A stretch of 64,000 nucleotides of DNA. Source: Fictibacillus terranigra. GTDB lineage: Bacteria; Bacillota; Bacilli; Bacillales; Fictibacillaceae. Location of the stretch: positions 1,240,001 to 1,304,000 of the forward strand of contig NZ_JAUHLN010000001.1 in NCBI RefSeq assembly GCF_030412265.1. The letters run 5' to 3'. Below the pieces are notes generated by a model. That model worked only from the letters and a program-made list of their open reading frames with translations. It made no database searches and had not been told where the DNA came from. Shown here piece after piece: positions 26,792 through 34,805 of the stretch. The translations under genes and the position numbers were made by a program. Each line of letters starts with the position of its first letter. Positions within the stretch are counted from its first letter, which is position 1.

Positions 26792-26991
26792 GGTAATTAA
26801 ATAGTTGAGTTTCGAACCAAAGCAGAAGCACCCGCTTCTCACCTGTCCAACGCGTACGCAGTTGGCTGGTCGACCGAACTTTCAGAAATGATGATGAGGT
26901 AGTGTGGGTGCAGTATGCGCCGACGCTTTTTTATTTGTTTACAAAATGCTGAGTGGAACTGACTCACATAAATTCTTGGAGGTGACTTACT
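26792..26991 (+). promoter_or_regulatory. L20 leader (infC-rpmI-rplT autoregulatory RNA)
   Basis: A leader of about 200 nt lies between the promoter and infC. It ends in an attenuator: GTGTGGGTGC (26902-26911) pairs with GCGCCGACGC (26917-26926), with G-U pairs and one mismatch, followed by seven T. Position and internal hairpins agree with the Firmicute L20 leader, where ribosomal protein L20 binds its own mRNA and promotes premature termination. Confidence 0.8.
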
Positions 26992-27507
26992 ATTAGTAAG
27001 GACATGTCTGTCAATGAGGGCATCCGTGCTCGTGAAGTAAGACTTATCGGGGCTGATGGCAGCCAGCTAGGGATTAAAACACGTCATGAAGCTCTTGATA
27101 TTGCGGCAAATGCCAATCTTGATCTTGTGCTTGTTGCTCCTAACGCAAAACCGCCGGTATGCCGAATCATGGACTACGGTAAGTTTAAGTTTGAGCAGCA
27201 AAAGAAAGACAGAGAAGCGCGTAAGAATCAAAAGATTGTTACAACGAAAGAAATTCGCTTGAGCCCTACAATTGAGGAACATGATTTTAACACAAAGCTT
27301 AGAAATGCCCGCAAGTTCCTTGAAAAAGGCGATAAAGTGAAAGCAAGCATTCGTTTCCGTGGCCGTGCGATCACGCACTCCTCAATCGGAAAAACTGTGC
27401 TTGAAAAATTGGCTAAAGAATGTGAAGACGTTGCTACGGTTGAAGTTCGACCTAAGATGGAAGGCCGGAGCATGTTCCTCATTTTAGCACCAACAACCGA
27501 AAAATAA
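26992..27507 (+). CDS. infC: Translation initiation factor IF-3 (AUU start)
   Basis: A 171-residue IF-3 that keeps ribosomal subunits apart and checks the start codon. The N-domain contains [16 protein letters not shown] and [16 protein letters not shown]; the C-domain contains [14 protein letters not shown] and [12 protein letters not shown]. The start chosen is ATT at 26992: a near-perfect GGAGGTGA (26978-26985) lies 6 nt before it, and the codons ATT-AGT-AAG-GAC precede the ATG at 27004, matching the N-terminus of other Bacillus IF-3. An ATG start at 27004 would place the ribosome site 18 nt away. AUU starts are the known means of IF-3 self-control. Confidence 0.93.
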   Translation: MSKDMSVNEGIRAREVRLIGADGSQLGIKTRHEALDIAANANLDLVLVAPNAKPPVCRIMDYGKFKFEQQKKDREARKNQKIVTTKEIRLSPTIEEHDFNTKLRNARKFLEKGDKVKASIRFRGRAITHSSIGKTVLEKLAKECEDVATVEVRPKMEGRSMFLILAPTTEK

Positions 27508-27531
27508 TCATTATCAGGGAGGAATCCAATC

Positions 27532-27735
27532 ATGCCTAAAATGAAAACACATAAAGGTGCTGCAAAGCGCTTCAGAAAGACTGGTACAGGTAAACTTAAG
27601 CGTGCTCGTGCGTTTACAAGCCATTTGTTCGCTAACAAATCTACAAAAGCTAAGCGTAAACTTCGTAAAGCTAAGATTGTTACAAGCGGAGACTTCAAAC
27701 GTATCCGTACACTATTGACTTACAAGAAAAAATAA
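27532..27735 (+). CDS. rpmI: 50S ribosomal protein L35
   Basis: A 67-residue, very basic protein with the L35 signature [14 protein letters not shown] and the Lys/Arg-rich tail. ATG at 27532 follows AGGGAGGAA. Second gene of infC-rpmI-rplT, controlled by the L20 leader. Confidence 0.95.
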   Translation: MPKMKTHKGAAKRFRKTGTGKLKRARAFTSHLFANKSTKAKRKLRKAKIVTSGDFKRIRTLLTYKKK

Positions 27736-27769
27736 GAATCGATTCACATATATCTAGGAGGGTTTTAAA

Positions 27770-28129
27770 ATGCCAAGAGTAAAAGGTGGCTATGTGTCAC
27801 GTCGTCGTCGTAAAAAAGTATTGAAGTTAGCTAAAGGTTATTTCGGATCCAAACATAAGTTATTTAAAGTTGCTCAACAGCAAGTTTTCAAATCTCTTAT
27901 GTATGCATACCGTGACCGCCGTCAAAAGAAACGTGATTTCCGTAAACTTTGGATCACTCGTATCAACGCAGCGGCTCGCACAAACGGTCTTTCTTACAGC
28001 CGTTTAATGCATGGCCTAAAAGTTGCAGGCATTGACATCAACCGTAAAATGCTTGCTGAAATCGCTGTTTCTGATGAAAAAGCATTCGCTGAACTTGCTT
28101 CTAAAGCAAAAGACAGCCTAAAAGCATAA
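27770..28129 (+). CDS. rplT: 50S ribosomal protein L20
   Basis: A 119-residue basic 23S rRNA-binding protein. The N-terminal extension [20 protein letters not shown] and the later [18 protein letters not shown] are family signatures. It assembles early into the large subunit and is also the repressor acting on the operon leader. ATG at 27770 follows AGGAGGG. Confidence 0.96.
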   Translation: MPRVKGGYVSRRRRKKVLKLAKGYFGSKHKLFKVAQQQVFKSLMYAYRDRRQKKRDFRKLWITRINAAARTNGLSYSRLMHGLKVAGIDINRKMLAEIAVSDEKAFAELASKAKDSLKA

Positions 28130-28140
28130 GTTAAGCACCC

Positions 28141-28175
28141 AAAAAGCCATTTTCCATGAAGGAAATGGCTTTTTT
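28141..28175 (+). terminator. Terminator after rplT
   Basis: AAAAAGCCATTT and AAATGGCTTTTT flanking TCCATGAAGG. Confidence 0.88.
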
Positions 28176-28217
28176 AATTAGATTCAGCTTTCATAGAATA
28201 AAGGAGAATTGATTGGT

Positions 28218-28472
28218 ATGATCTACATTTATCTGGTACTTATTAATATCATTGCCTTCTGGCTGATGCATCATGATAAAGAAGCGGCAAAGGCAGGAAA
28301 GTGGCGGACGCCAGAACGCCGGCTTTGGCTGGTGGCGATCATTGGAGGTGCATGCGGCATCTGGGCCGGTATGGCACAATTCCGGCATAAAACCAAGCAT
28401 CCAAGCTTTCAGATCGGGGTGCCCCTGCTCGTGCTGGCCGATCTTTTCATCGTTGCCAGGTACTTCATCTAA
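28218..28472 (+). CDS. ysdA: DUF1294 membrane protein (YsdA-like)
   Basis: An 84-residue DUF1294 protein with an N-terminal membrane span (IYLVLINIIAFWLMHHDK), the family core WRTPERRLWLVAIIGGACGIWAGM, and a C-terminal span. Function is unknown. ATG at 28218 has AAGGAG 11 nt upstream; a TTG at 28209 is in frame but too close to the ribosome site. It follows rplT, as ysdA does in B. subtilis, and converges on cydB 7 bp away. Confidence 0.8.
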   Translation: MIYIYLVLINIIAFWLMHHDKEAAKAGKWRTPERRLWLVAIIGGACGIWAGMAQFRHKTKHPSFQIGVPLLVLADLFIVARYFI

Positions 28473-28479
28473 CGATATT

Positions 28480-29505
28480 TCAATCCTGCTGCAGATAACG
28501 TTTATCTTTAAGGAAAAGCCTCCAGAATACATAGAAGCCAGGTGTCAGGATGGCTAAACCGACCGCATACATGATCATGAGTGAATAGAACGTTTCCTTT
28601 GCCGTAAACGCATCGTAAATGGTCAGGTTCGGATAAACAATATAAGGCAGGTGGGCCATGCCGTATCCATAGCTGGCAAAGCCGTATTGAGCAACAATGG
28701 CCAGGAGGGTAACACGCGGTTTACCCCTTGTTTGTCCGTCTTTGTTCCTCAGCCAAAGAGAACAATAGCCGACGGCAAATGCTATGAGGGAGAGGATGAA
28801 CCAAATTCGTTGATCATACAGATTATCGAGCAGCCAGCCGGCTTCAGGCTGTATCACCAGCAGGGTGATCACGGCCGCCAGAAGGGTAGAAGGGCCGAGC
28901 AGCAATGCATTTCTCCTGTAGAGCTTATAGGCATCTTCCTGCTTTGAAACCTTTGAGTAATCCGCAAGAAACAAGGAAGAGAGGAACAGCTCAGACGTGA
29001 GTCCAAACAAAATGTACATATATAAAGAAGGACTCGAAAACAGCTTTCCAAGGAGAAGTGTATCTCTTCCGTTCATTCCTTCAATAAATCCGCCCTGGCT
29101 AACAGGCAGTACCGTTATTAGCAAGGCGGGAATCAAAACACCGCACAAACCGGAGATAATAAACATCGTTTTGCGGTATCCTTGAACGGAAAAGGAAAAT
29201 ACCATAAAAGCACTGCGAATAGAAAGCAAAAATAAGATCAGAGAGATCGGAATCAAGAGAACGGTTCCAAGTGTAAATGCTCCCTTCGGAAAGAAGCCAA
29301 CGAAGGCGACAACGAGAAGGACGAGAAAGACGTTTGTAATCTCCCAGGTCGGTGAAAGGAACCGGTTCGCAATTTTTCCGGCAAAAGACCGGTGCTCGTT
29401 GTAAACCATCGCCCAGAACCCTGCTCCGAAATCAATGGATCCAAAAATGCTATAGATAAAGATAAAGGTCCATAAGACCAATATGGCAATGACTTCTTCG
29501 TTCAT
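28480..29505 (-). CDS. ythB: Cytochrome bd-type quinol oxidase subunit II (YthB-like)
   Basis: A 341-residue CydB-family membrane protein with eight or nine spans; the N-terminus has the conserved FGSIDFGAGFWAM. It pairs with subunit I upstream (20 bp gap) and supports quinol oxidation by oxygen. The sequence is nearer the YthAB/CIO-like branch than to CydAB, judging mainly from its partner. ATG at 29505 follows GAGGGAG. No cydCD maturation genes are adjacent. Confidence 0.82.
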   Translation of the reverse strand: MNEEVIAILVLWTFIFIYSIFGSIDFGAGFWAMVYNEHRSFAGKIANRFLSPTWEITNVFLVLLVVAFVGFFPKGAFTLGTVLLIPISLILFLLSIRSAFMVFSFSVQGYRKTMFIISGLCGVLIPALLITVLPVSQGGFIEGMNGRDTLLLGKLFSSPSLYMYILFGLTSELFLSSLFLADYSKVSKQEDAYKLYRRNALLLGPSTLLAAVITLLVIQPEAGWLLDNLYDQRIWFILSLIAFAVGYCSLWLRNKDGQTRGKPRVTLLAIVAQYGFASYGYGMAHLPYIVYPNLTIYDAFTAKETFYSLMIMYAVGLAILTPGFYVFWRLFLKDKRYLQQD

Positions 29506-29525
29506 AATGCTCCCTCTTTCATCAA

Positions 29526-30872
29526 TTAATAGCCAGGGTATTTTTCAAAGTCTTTGGAAACCGGGTGTCTTTTAAAGTAGCTTGTAAGAATCAGGATGGT
29601 CAGGACGCTGAGCAGCAGGTAGAGACCGATGAACAGGAGAAACAGTGGGGCAAGGTTTTCAGATTGTGTAGCCGCCTCTGCAGTGGTCTGAACTCTGTAG
29701 ATCGTCCACGGCTGTCTTCCGCTGCAGCTGAATATCCACCCGAATTCGATGCCCAGCATGGATAGGGGACCTGAAAAGATTAAGATGAACAGAAGCCATT
29801 TAGGAAATGGCTTCTGTTTTCTCTTGCCGTAATACCACCAGAAAAACAGGGCGACAGCAGCCAGGGCCAGCAAAAGAAAACCGATGCCTACCATAACATT
29901 AAAGAGGGTGTGAACATAAAAAGGCGGCCAGGTCTCACGCGGGAATTCATAGAGTCCTTTAACCTCTGTATCGAACTTGCCGGCCGCGAGCCAGCTGAGC
30001 ATCCATGGAAGTTCTATACCATATTTTACTTCCTCCGTCTTCGGATCAGTGAACCCTCCGATCGCAAGCGGTGCATACCGCTGGGTTTTAAATAATCCTT
30101 CAGCGGCAGCAAGCTTCTCAGGTGAATGCTCATGCAGAATCTGTGCAGAGTGGTGGCCTGAAAAACTTGAAATCAATGAAAAAGTCAAACCTACAATAAG
30201 GGCGAGTAAAAATCCCTTTTTATGATAAGCGGATTCATTCTTGGAGAGTTTTCCTCTCAGAAGCTTATAAGCTCCTACAGATGCTACGGCAAAACCACCG
30301 GTCATATAGGCGGTCACCGATACGTGGAAGGCAGATGAAAGGAAGCTTGGATTGAAAAAGGCGTCCCAGGGATGAACATCAAAAATCGTGCCGTCCTTCG
30401 TGATCTTAAAGCCGTCAGGGGTATTCATCCACGTGTTAACGGCGGTGATCAGAATGGCAGATGCTACTGCGCCAAATGCTACAAGGATCACAGAGATGAT
30501 CCTGAAATACTTCGGCAGCCTGTCCGCTGCGTAAACGTAGATGGACATGAACAAGGCTTCGATAAAGAAGGCAAACAGTTCAATTTGGAAGGGGAGGGAG
30601 ATGACCTTTCCTACAATCTCCATAAATCCCGGCCAAAGCAAGGACAGCTGTACACCGACGATCGTACCTGAGGGAATAGCGACACCGAGCAGCACAGCAA
30701 AAGCTTTTGTCCAGCGCTTGGCCATAATGGCATAATCATTGTCTTTTTTTACATGGTGAAGGATTTCCGCGATTACGATCATCAGGGGAATTCCAACGCC
30801 AAGAGTTGCAAAAATGATATGAAAGGCAAGAGACGTACCGAAAAAAGCACGAGCCAGCACAACTGTATCCAA
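29526..30872 (-). CDS. ythA: Cytochrome bd-type quinol oxidase subunit I (YthA-like)
   Basis: A 448-residue CydA-family protein with about nine spans. Heme-ligand candidates are His in SLAFHIIFATLG (about residue 18), His in SSAFHVSVTAYM and Met in FNVMVGIGF; the acidic IELFAFFIEALF is present, and the quinol loop is short. The GRQPW motif reads GWIFSCSGRQPW, so the Glu that coordinates the high-spin heme in canonical CydA (GWxxxExGRQPW) is Cys. Start TTG at 30872 is preferred over GTG at 30881, since GAGGAG (30881-30886) lies 8 nt before it. First gene of the two-gene operon. Confidence 0.85.
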   Translation of the reverse strand: MDTVVLARAFFGTSLAFHIIFATLGVGIPLMIVIAEILHHVKKDNDYAIMAKRWTKAFAVLLGVAIPSGTIVGVQLSLLWPGFMEIVGKVISLPFQIELFAFFIEALFMSIYVYAADRLPKYFRIISVILVAFGAVASAILITAVNTWMNTPDGFKITKDGTIFDVHPWDAFFNPSFLSSAFHVSVTAYMTGGFAVASVGAYKLLRGKLSKNESAYHKKGFLLALIVGLTFSLISSFSGHHSAQILHEHSPEKLAAAEGLFKTQRYAPLAIGGFTDPKTEEVKYGIELPWMLSWLAAGKFDTEVKGLYEFPRETWPPFYVHTLFNVMVGIGFLLLALAAVALFFWWYYGKRKQKPFPKWLLFILIFSGPLSMLGIEFGWIFSCSGRQPWTIYRVQTTAEAATQSENLAPLFLLFIGLYLLLSVLTILILTSYFKRHPVSKDFEKYPGY

Positions 30873-31031
30873 ATAAACCACTCCTCAAACAAATGGTTTC
30901 ATGTAAAAGAAAACCATCTTTTCTAATCTTTAACTTGTCATAAAAGATATGTAAATATTCATGGATTTGGGGTAGGAAGAGCATAACTGCTCGTCTTATG
31001 TCATAAGATGGCGATAAAGGGGGGTTGAAAC

Positions 31032-31628
31032 ATGCAGCATGAGCTTGCAGAAATCCTTAATATTCTGAAGTTTGCAGGTATTTTTGCTCCTGTCTTTTTT
31101 ATTCTGCTCCATATGATGAGGCAGTTTCTTTTTCTGCCTGTAGGTTTGATCTGTATGGCAGGCGGGGTTCTGTTCGGATCGGTCTATGGAACGCTCTATT
31201 CCATCATCGGCATCACCCTGTCCAGCCTGCTGTTCTACGGACTGCTGAAAAGAATGCCGAATTCACTCAACCGGTTTATGAAAATCAAGCGGAAAATCGT
31301 AGGCAAACGAATGCCGTTCTCGATCGGCCAGATTGCTATATTAAAGCTTATCCCTTTCATCCATTTTTCTCTGCTTTCCCTTTTGGTTCTGGAGATAACA
31401 AAAGGTTTTAAGGAATATACTAAAGCAAGCGTGGTGTCTAACGTTCCGCTTGCCTTCATGTATTCTACGTTCGGCCATTACATCTTTCATCTCTCCGTCG
31501 TATGGGGAATCGGAATTGCTGCCATGATGCTCGTCCTCTTTCATCTCTTGAGAACGAAAGAATGGATCGTAAAATGGGAGGATTTCTTTGAAAAAGAAAA
31601 GGGAAAAACTCCAGCCAAAAGTGCATGA
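31032..31628 (+). CDS. VTT-domain (TVP38/TMEM64, DedA-related) membrane protein
   Basis: A 198-residue membrane protein of the VTT/SNARE-associated family, with five or so spans. The family core is visible: FLPVGLICMAGGVLFGSVYGTLYSIIG (about residues 35-61) and the later RMPFSIGQIAILKLIPFIHFSLLSLL. Some members act as lipid scramblases or transporters; the role here is unknown. ATG at 31032 follows AAAGGGGGG. B. subtilis has a related gene (ytxB) between dnaI and ytxC, where this window has none, so this may be the relocated orthologue. Confidence 0.75.
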   Translation: MQHELAEILNILKFAGIFAPVFFILLHMMRQFLFLPVGLICMAGGVLFGSVYGTLYSIIGITLSSLLFYGLLKRMPNSLNRFMKIKRKIVGKRMPFSIGQIAILKLIPFIHFSLLSLLVLEITKGFKEYTKASVVSNVPLAFMYSTFGHYIFHLSVVWGIGIAAMMLVLFHLLRTKEWIVKWEDFFEKEKGKTPAKSA

Positions 31629-31642
31629 TCATGTGAAATCAG

Positions 31643-31669
31643 CCTCAGGGACACTCACCTGGGGTTTTT
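31643..31669 (+). terminator. Terminator after the VTT gene
   Basis: CCTCAGG (31643-31649) pairs with CCTGGGG (31658-31664) with one G-U, followed by five T. A TATAAT directly after (31672-31677) may serve the next gene. Confidence 0.65.
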
Positions 31670-31697
31670 GTTATAATGAGCGAAAGGAGTGGATAAC

Positions 31698-32183
31698 GTG
31701 GGTTTTAAGGAACTATTTGAAATGCAGAATCAGCTGAATGAACGGATTGTTCAGGAGCACGCTCTACATAACGAAGATTTATACGATAAGAGACTTCTCG
31801 CCTTGCTTGTCGAGCTTGGGGAGTTGGCGAACGAAACCCGGTGTTTTAAATATTGGAGTGTAAAGCCACCGTCTTCGGACAGCGTCATTTTAGAGGAATA
31901 TGTGGACGGGCTGCACTTTGTGCTGTCTGTCGGACTCGATCACGGCCTGCAGGATGCGATAAAGGAAGGAACAGTTGTCAGCGAAGATCTGACGTCCCAG
32001 TTCCTGTGCCTTTACCGCACAATCAGCGAGCTTCAATGTAAAAAAGATACCCAACTGTTCAGCCGATTATTTTCTGAATACCTCGGGCTTGGACATCTCC
32101 TCGGTTTTACGGAAGAAACAATCTTCAAAGGGTATTATTCCAAAAACCAAGTCAACCACCAAAGGCAGGATGAAGGTTATTAG
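31698..32183 (+). CDS. Dimeric all-alpha dUTPase
   Basis: A 161-residue type II dUTP diphosphatase of the MazG-like all-alpha NTP pyrophosphohydrolase superfamily; it hydrolyses dUTP to dUMP. Metal-binding acidic motifs are ELGELANETRCFKYW (about residues 37-51) and EEYVDGLHFVLSVGLD (about 63-78). GTG at 31698 has AAAGGAG 8 nt upstream; the upstream in-frame GTG is inside that ribosome site. The gene is bounded by a convergent terminator shared with sspI. Confidence 0.85.
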   Translation: MGFKELFEMQNQLNERIVQEHALHNEDLYDKRLLALLVELGELANETRCFKYWSVKPPSSDSVILEEYVDGLHFVLSVGLDHGLQDAIKEGTVVSEDLTSQFLCLYRTISELQCKKDTQLFSRLFSEYLGLGHLLGFTEETIFKGYYSKNQVNHQRQDEGY

Positions 32184-32210
32184 GCTGAAAACTGAAGTTC
32201 GTTTTCAGCC
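32183..32210 (+). other. Hairpin directly after the dUTPase gene
   Basis: GGCTGAAAAC (32183-32192) and GTTTTCAGCC (32201-32210) form a perfect 10-bp stem with no T-tract; it may stabilise the 3' end. It begins within the stop codon. Confidence 0.5.
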
Positions 32211-32229
32211 CTCGGAGCTGTAGCTAAAC

Positions 32230-32273
32230 AATAACAAAAATCCCGGGAAGCGACACCCGGGATTCTTGTTATT
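32230..32273. terminator. Bidirectional terminator between dUTPase and sspI
   Basis: AATAACAAAAATCCCGGG pairs with CCCGGGATTCTTGTTATT (17 of 18 positions). It serves convergent genes and overlaps the last codon and stop of sspI. Confidence 0.85.
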
Positions 32274-32475
32274 TTAAGCCGTTGGATAAGGTAGAAAGCA
32301 TCTCTTCCTTTTTCTGGTTGTCTGATTCTTTCCAGATCACTTCAAACAGTACGCCGAGACCAGGAAGCATTTTTTCTTCACCGCTCTGGATCGCGTCAAT
32401 GATCGTACTCTCCAATTGTTCTTTGTTGTTTCCAGACACGTTGGCCAGAACTGCTTTACGGATATCGATATCCAT
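32269..32475 (-). CDS. sspI: Small acid-soluble spore protein I
   Basis: A 68-residue SspI made in the forespore and packed in the spore core. The conserved family core [21 protein letters not shown] is present apart from its tail variations. ATG at 32475 gives the family N-terminus (MDIDIR) with GAGG 8 nt upstream; two further starts lie just upstream in frame. It sits between the dUTPase and ysgA, adjacent to ysgA-pheST as in B. subtilis. Confidence 0.92.
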   Translation of the reverse strand: MDIDIRKAVLANVSGNNKEQLESTIIDAIQSGEEKMLPGLGVLFEVIWKESDNQKKEEMLSTLSNGLK

Positions 32476-32610
32476 CATTATCACCTCAAACAGATTTATT
32501 TCATAAAGTTTGTGCCTATTTCCTAGTTTTTATTAAGGGCCGATGGATTATGTATCATTTTGAAGATATAATAAAAAAAGTTGAGAGAGATTAAAGGATG
32601 GTTAGATCGG

Positions 32611-33375
32611 ATGAAACGGATTGAATCAGAACAAAATGCTTCCATTAAACAATGGAAAAAGCTATACACAAGAAAAGAACGGGATAAATCCGGGCAATTT
32701 ATCATTGAGGGGCCGCATCTTATTGAAGAAGCGATCAATCATAATGTCCAGATCGCCCATTTGATAGTAGAGGAATCATATCGCCTTCCTGCTGAATGGG
32801 AACATATGCGGCTTGATCCATGGATCGTTACTAAAAAAATAATGGGAATGCTGAGCGATACAGAACATCCGCAAGGCGTCTTGGCCATCTGCCGCATGAG
32901 CTCAAACGAACTGCAAATAAAAGCCGGCGGGAAATATCTATTTGTTGACGGCGTCCAGGATCCGGGGAACCTCGGTACGATCATTCGTACGGCCGATGCT
33001 TCGGGTCTTGATGGGGTTGTGCTCGGAGAAGGTACAGTTGATGTCTACAACAGTAAGGTCCTTCGCTCTACACAAGGATCGTTGTTTCACCTTCCTGTTG
33101 TAAAAGGAAAATTAGAAGAATGGATGGATGAGTGCAAGCAGATGGAAGTCCCGGTCTATGTTTCTGCGTTAAAAGGGGCCCAATCTCTTCATGACGTTAA
33201 TTCTTCCGGTTCGTTCGCGCTCGTTGTCGGCAACGAGGGCAGCGGGGTCCGAACCGAGATTATGGTGTCTGCAGACCAGCTTGTTTATATCCCGATGTTC
33301 GGCAACGCTGAATCGCTAAATGTGGCGGTTGCGGCAGGTATCATGCTGTATGAACTTCAGAAGAACGGTCAATAA
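32611..33375 (+). CDS. ysgA: SpoU-family RNA 2'-O-methyltransferase (YsgA-like)
   Basis: A 254-residue SPOUT methyltransferase, probably acting on rRNA. An N-terminal substrate-binding domain (about 1-95, with KKLYTRKERDKSGQFIIEG) precedes the knot domain with motif 1 DGVQDPGNLGTIIRTADASG (about 115-134), motif 2 ALVVGNEGSGV and motif 3 IPMFGNAESLNVAVAAGI. The SAM-binding loops are intact. ATG at 32611 has AAAGGA 12 nt upstream; the frame is open further. The RNA target is not deducible. Confidence 0.88.
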   Translation: MKRIESEQNASIKQWKKLYTRKERDKSGQFIIEGPHLIEEAINHNVQIAHLIVEESYRLPAEWEHMRLDPWIVTKKIMGMLSDTEHPQGVLAICRMSSNELQIKAGGKYLFVDGVQDPGNLGTIIRTADASGLDGVVLGEGTVDVYNSKVLRSTQGSLFHLPVVKGKLEEWMDECKQMEVPVYVSALKGAQSLHDVNSSGSFALVVGNEGSGVRTEIMVSADQLVYIPMFGNAESLNVAVAAGIMLYELQKNGQ

Positions 33376-33409
33376 CGAAAAGGAATACAGTAATAAGACA
33401 GATTGGCGA

Positions 33410-33438
33410 TTGCACAGTCCACGAAGTTCATCTATAAT
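33410..33438 (+). promoter_or_regulatory. pheST promoter
   Basis: TTGCAC (33410-33415), 17-bp spacer, TATAAT (33433-33438). Confidence 0.75.
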
Positions 33439-33444
33439 AAAAAC

Positions 33445-33703
33445 AGCTGAATGAATGAAATGCAATGATGGAGAGTAGTACATAAAAGCTCGCCGCCAAG
33501 GGAGGAAACATCTCGACTGAAAGTGTTTCTGCGGTAGAATTTATCGAATTCACTCCTGAGCAGTCGCCTGAACCGACAGTAGGGCGGACCGGACCAAGTC
33601 CGTTATGTGAACGAAGTGAACAAGTGAAGGCCTTGGCCTGAAAACTTGGTAAATCTGGGTGGTACCGCGAATCCTCGTCCCTTTTATGGACGGGGATTTT
33701 TTA
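33445..33703 (+). promoter_or_regulatory. Phenylalanyl T-box riboswitch of pheST
   Basis: Specifier TTC (33549-33551, Phe) lies in GAATTCACTCCTGAGC; the T-box core is GGGTGGTACCGCGA (33657-33670). The terminator pairs AATCCTCGTCC with GGACGGGGATT and ends in a T run (to about 33703). Uncharged tRNA-Phe would favour the antiterminator. Confidence 0.93.
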
Positions 33704-33757
33704 TTTTCAAGGCTGTCAGGCTTTGAAATGAGTCATGATTATGAGGAGGCAAATGTT

Positions 33758-34792
33758 ATGCAGGACCGATTGCAGGCATTAAAGGAAGAGGCATTGCTGA
33801 AAATCCAGCAGGCGAATGAACTGAAAGAACTACAGGAGATTAAAGTTTCTTATTTGGGTAAAAAAGGCCCAATCACTGAAGTGCTAAAAGGAATGGGAAA
33901 ATTGTCTCCAGAGGAGCGTCCAGTGATCGGCGCTTATGCCAATGAAGTAAGGGATGCCATTACAGCAGCGCTCGATGCAAAGATCAGACAGCTGGAGCAA
34001 GCAGCTATTGAAGAAAAGCTGAATAAAGAAGCGATCGATGTGACGCTTCCCGGCCGTCCGGTAAGGAAAGGAAATTCACATCCGTTAACAGCGGTCATCG
34101 AAGAAATAGAAGATCTTTTCTTAACGATGGGCTTTACCGTAGCAGAGGGTCCTGAAGTGGAGACCGATTATTACAATTTTGAAGCCTTGAACCTTCCGAA
34201 AGGCCATCCGGCTAGAGACATGCAGGACTCTTTCTTTATTACAGAGGACATTCTTCTGCGTACCCAGACTTCTCCTGTACAGGCAAGAACGATGGAAAAG
34301 CATCATGGAAGAGGGCCGGTTAAAATCATCTCTCCCGGAAAAGTTTACAGGCGGGATGATGATGATGCTACCCACTCTCATCAGTTCATGCAGATTGAAG
34401 GACTTGTCGTTGACGAGAACGTCCGATTGAGCGATTTAAAAGGTGTGCTCGAAACCTTCGCGAAAAAAATGTTCGGTGAGGATCGCAAAATTCGATTGCG
34501 TCCGAGCTTCTTCCCGTTCACTGAGCCTTCCGTTGAAATGGACATTTCCTGTTTTAAATGTGGCGGGAAAGGCTGTTCGATCTGTAAGCATACGGGATGG
34601 ATCGAGATCCTCGGAGCCGGTATGGTGCATCCGAACGTATTGGAGATGGCTGGCTTTGACTCTAAGAAATACACAGGGTTTGCATTTGGAATGGGCCCAG
34701 AACGGATCGCCATGCTCAAGTACGGCATCGATGATATCCGTCATTTTTACACCAATGATCTTCGTTTCTTAAAACAATTCAAAAAGGCATAA
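33758..34792 (+). CDS. pheS: Phenylalanyl-tRNA synthetase alpha subunit
   Basis: A 344-residue catalytic subunit of the alpha2-beta2 class II enzyme. An N-terminal coiled coil (about 1-90) precedes the core with motif 2 around [22 protein letters not shown] (split here by its Asp run), [13 protein letters not shown] and motif 3 [20 protein letters not shown] at 33758 follows GAGGAGG and gives the B. subtilis length; the open frame extends back into the T-box. pheT follows at 13 bp. Confidence 0.95.
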   Translation: MQDRLQALKEEALLKIQQANELKELQEIKVSYLGKKGPITEVLKGMGKLSPEERPVIGAYANEVRDAITAALDAKIRQLEQAAIEEKLNKEAIDVTLPGRPVRKGNSHPLTAVIEEIEDLFLTMGFTVAEGPEVETDYYNFEALNLPKGHPARDMQDSFFITEDILLRTQTSPVQARTMEKHHGRGPVKIISPGKVYRRDDDDATHSHQFMQIEGLVVDENVRLSDLKGVLETFAKKMFGEDRKIRLRPSFFPFTEPSVEMDISCFKCGGKGCSICKHTGWIEILGAGMVHPNVLEMAGFDSKKYTGFAFGMGPERIAMLKYGIDDIRHFYTNDLRFLKQFKKA

Positions 34793-34805
34793 GGAGGGGA
34801 ACCCT

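Noticed and set aside
30887-31031. Rex or other redox operator before ythAB
   Set aside because: No TTGTGAA-N4-TTCACAA repeat is present; only a short ATGGTTT/AAACCAT repeat was seen.
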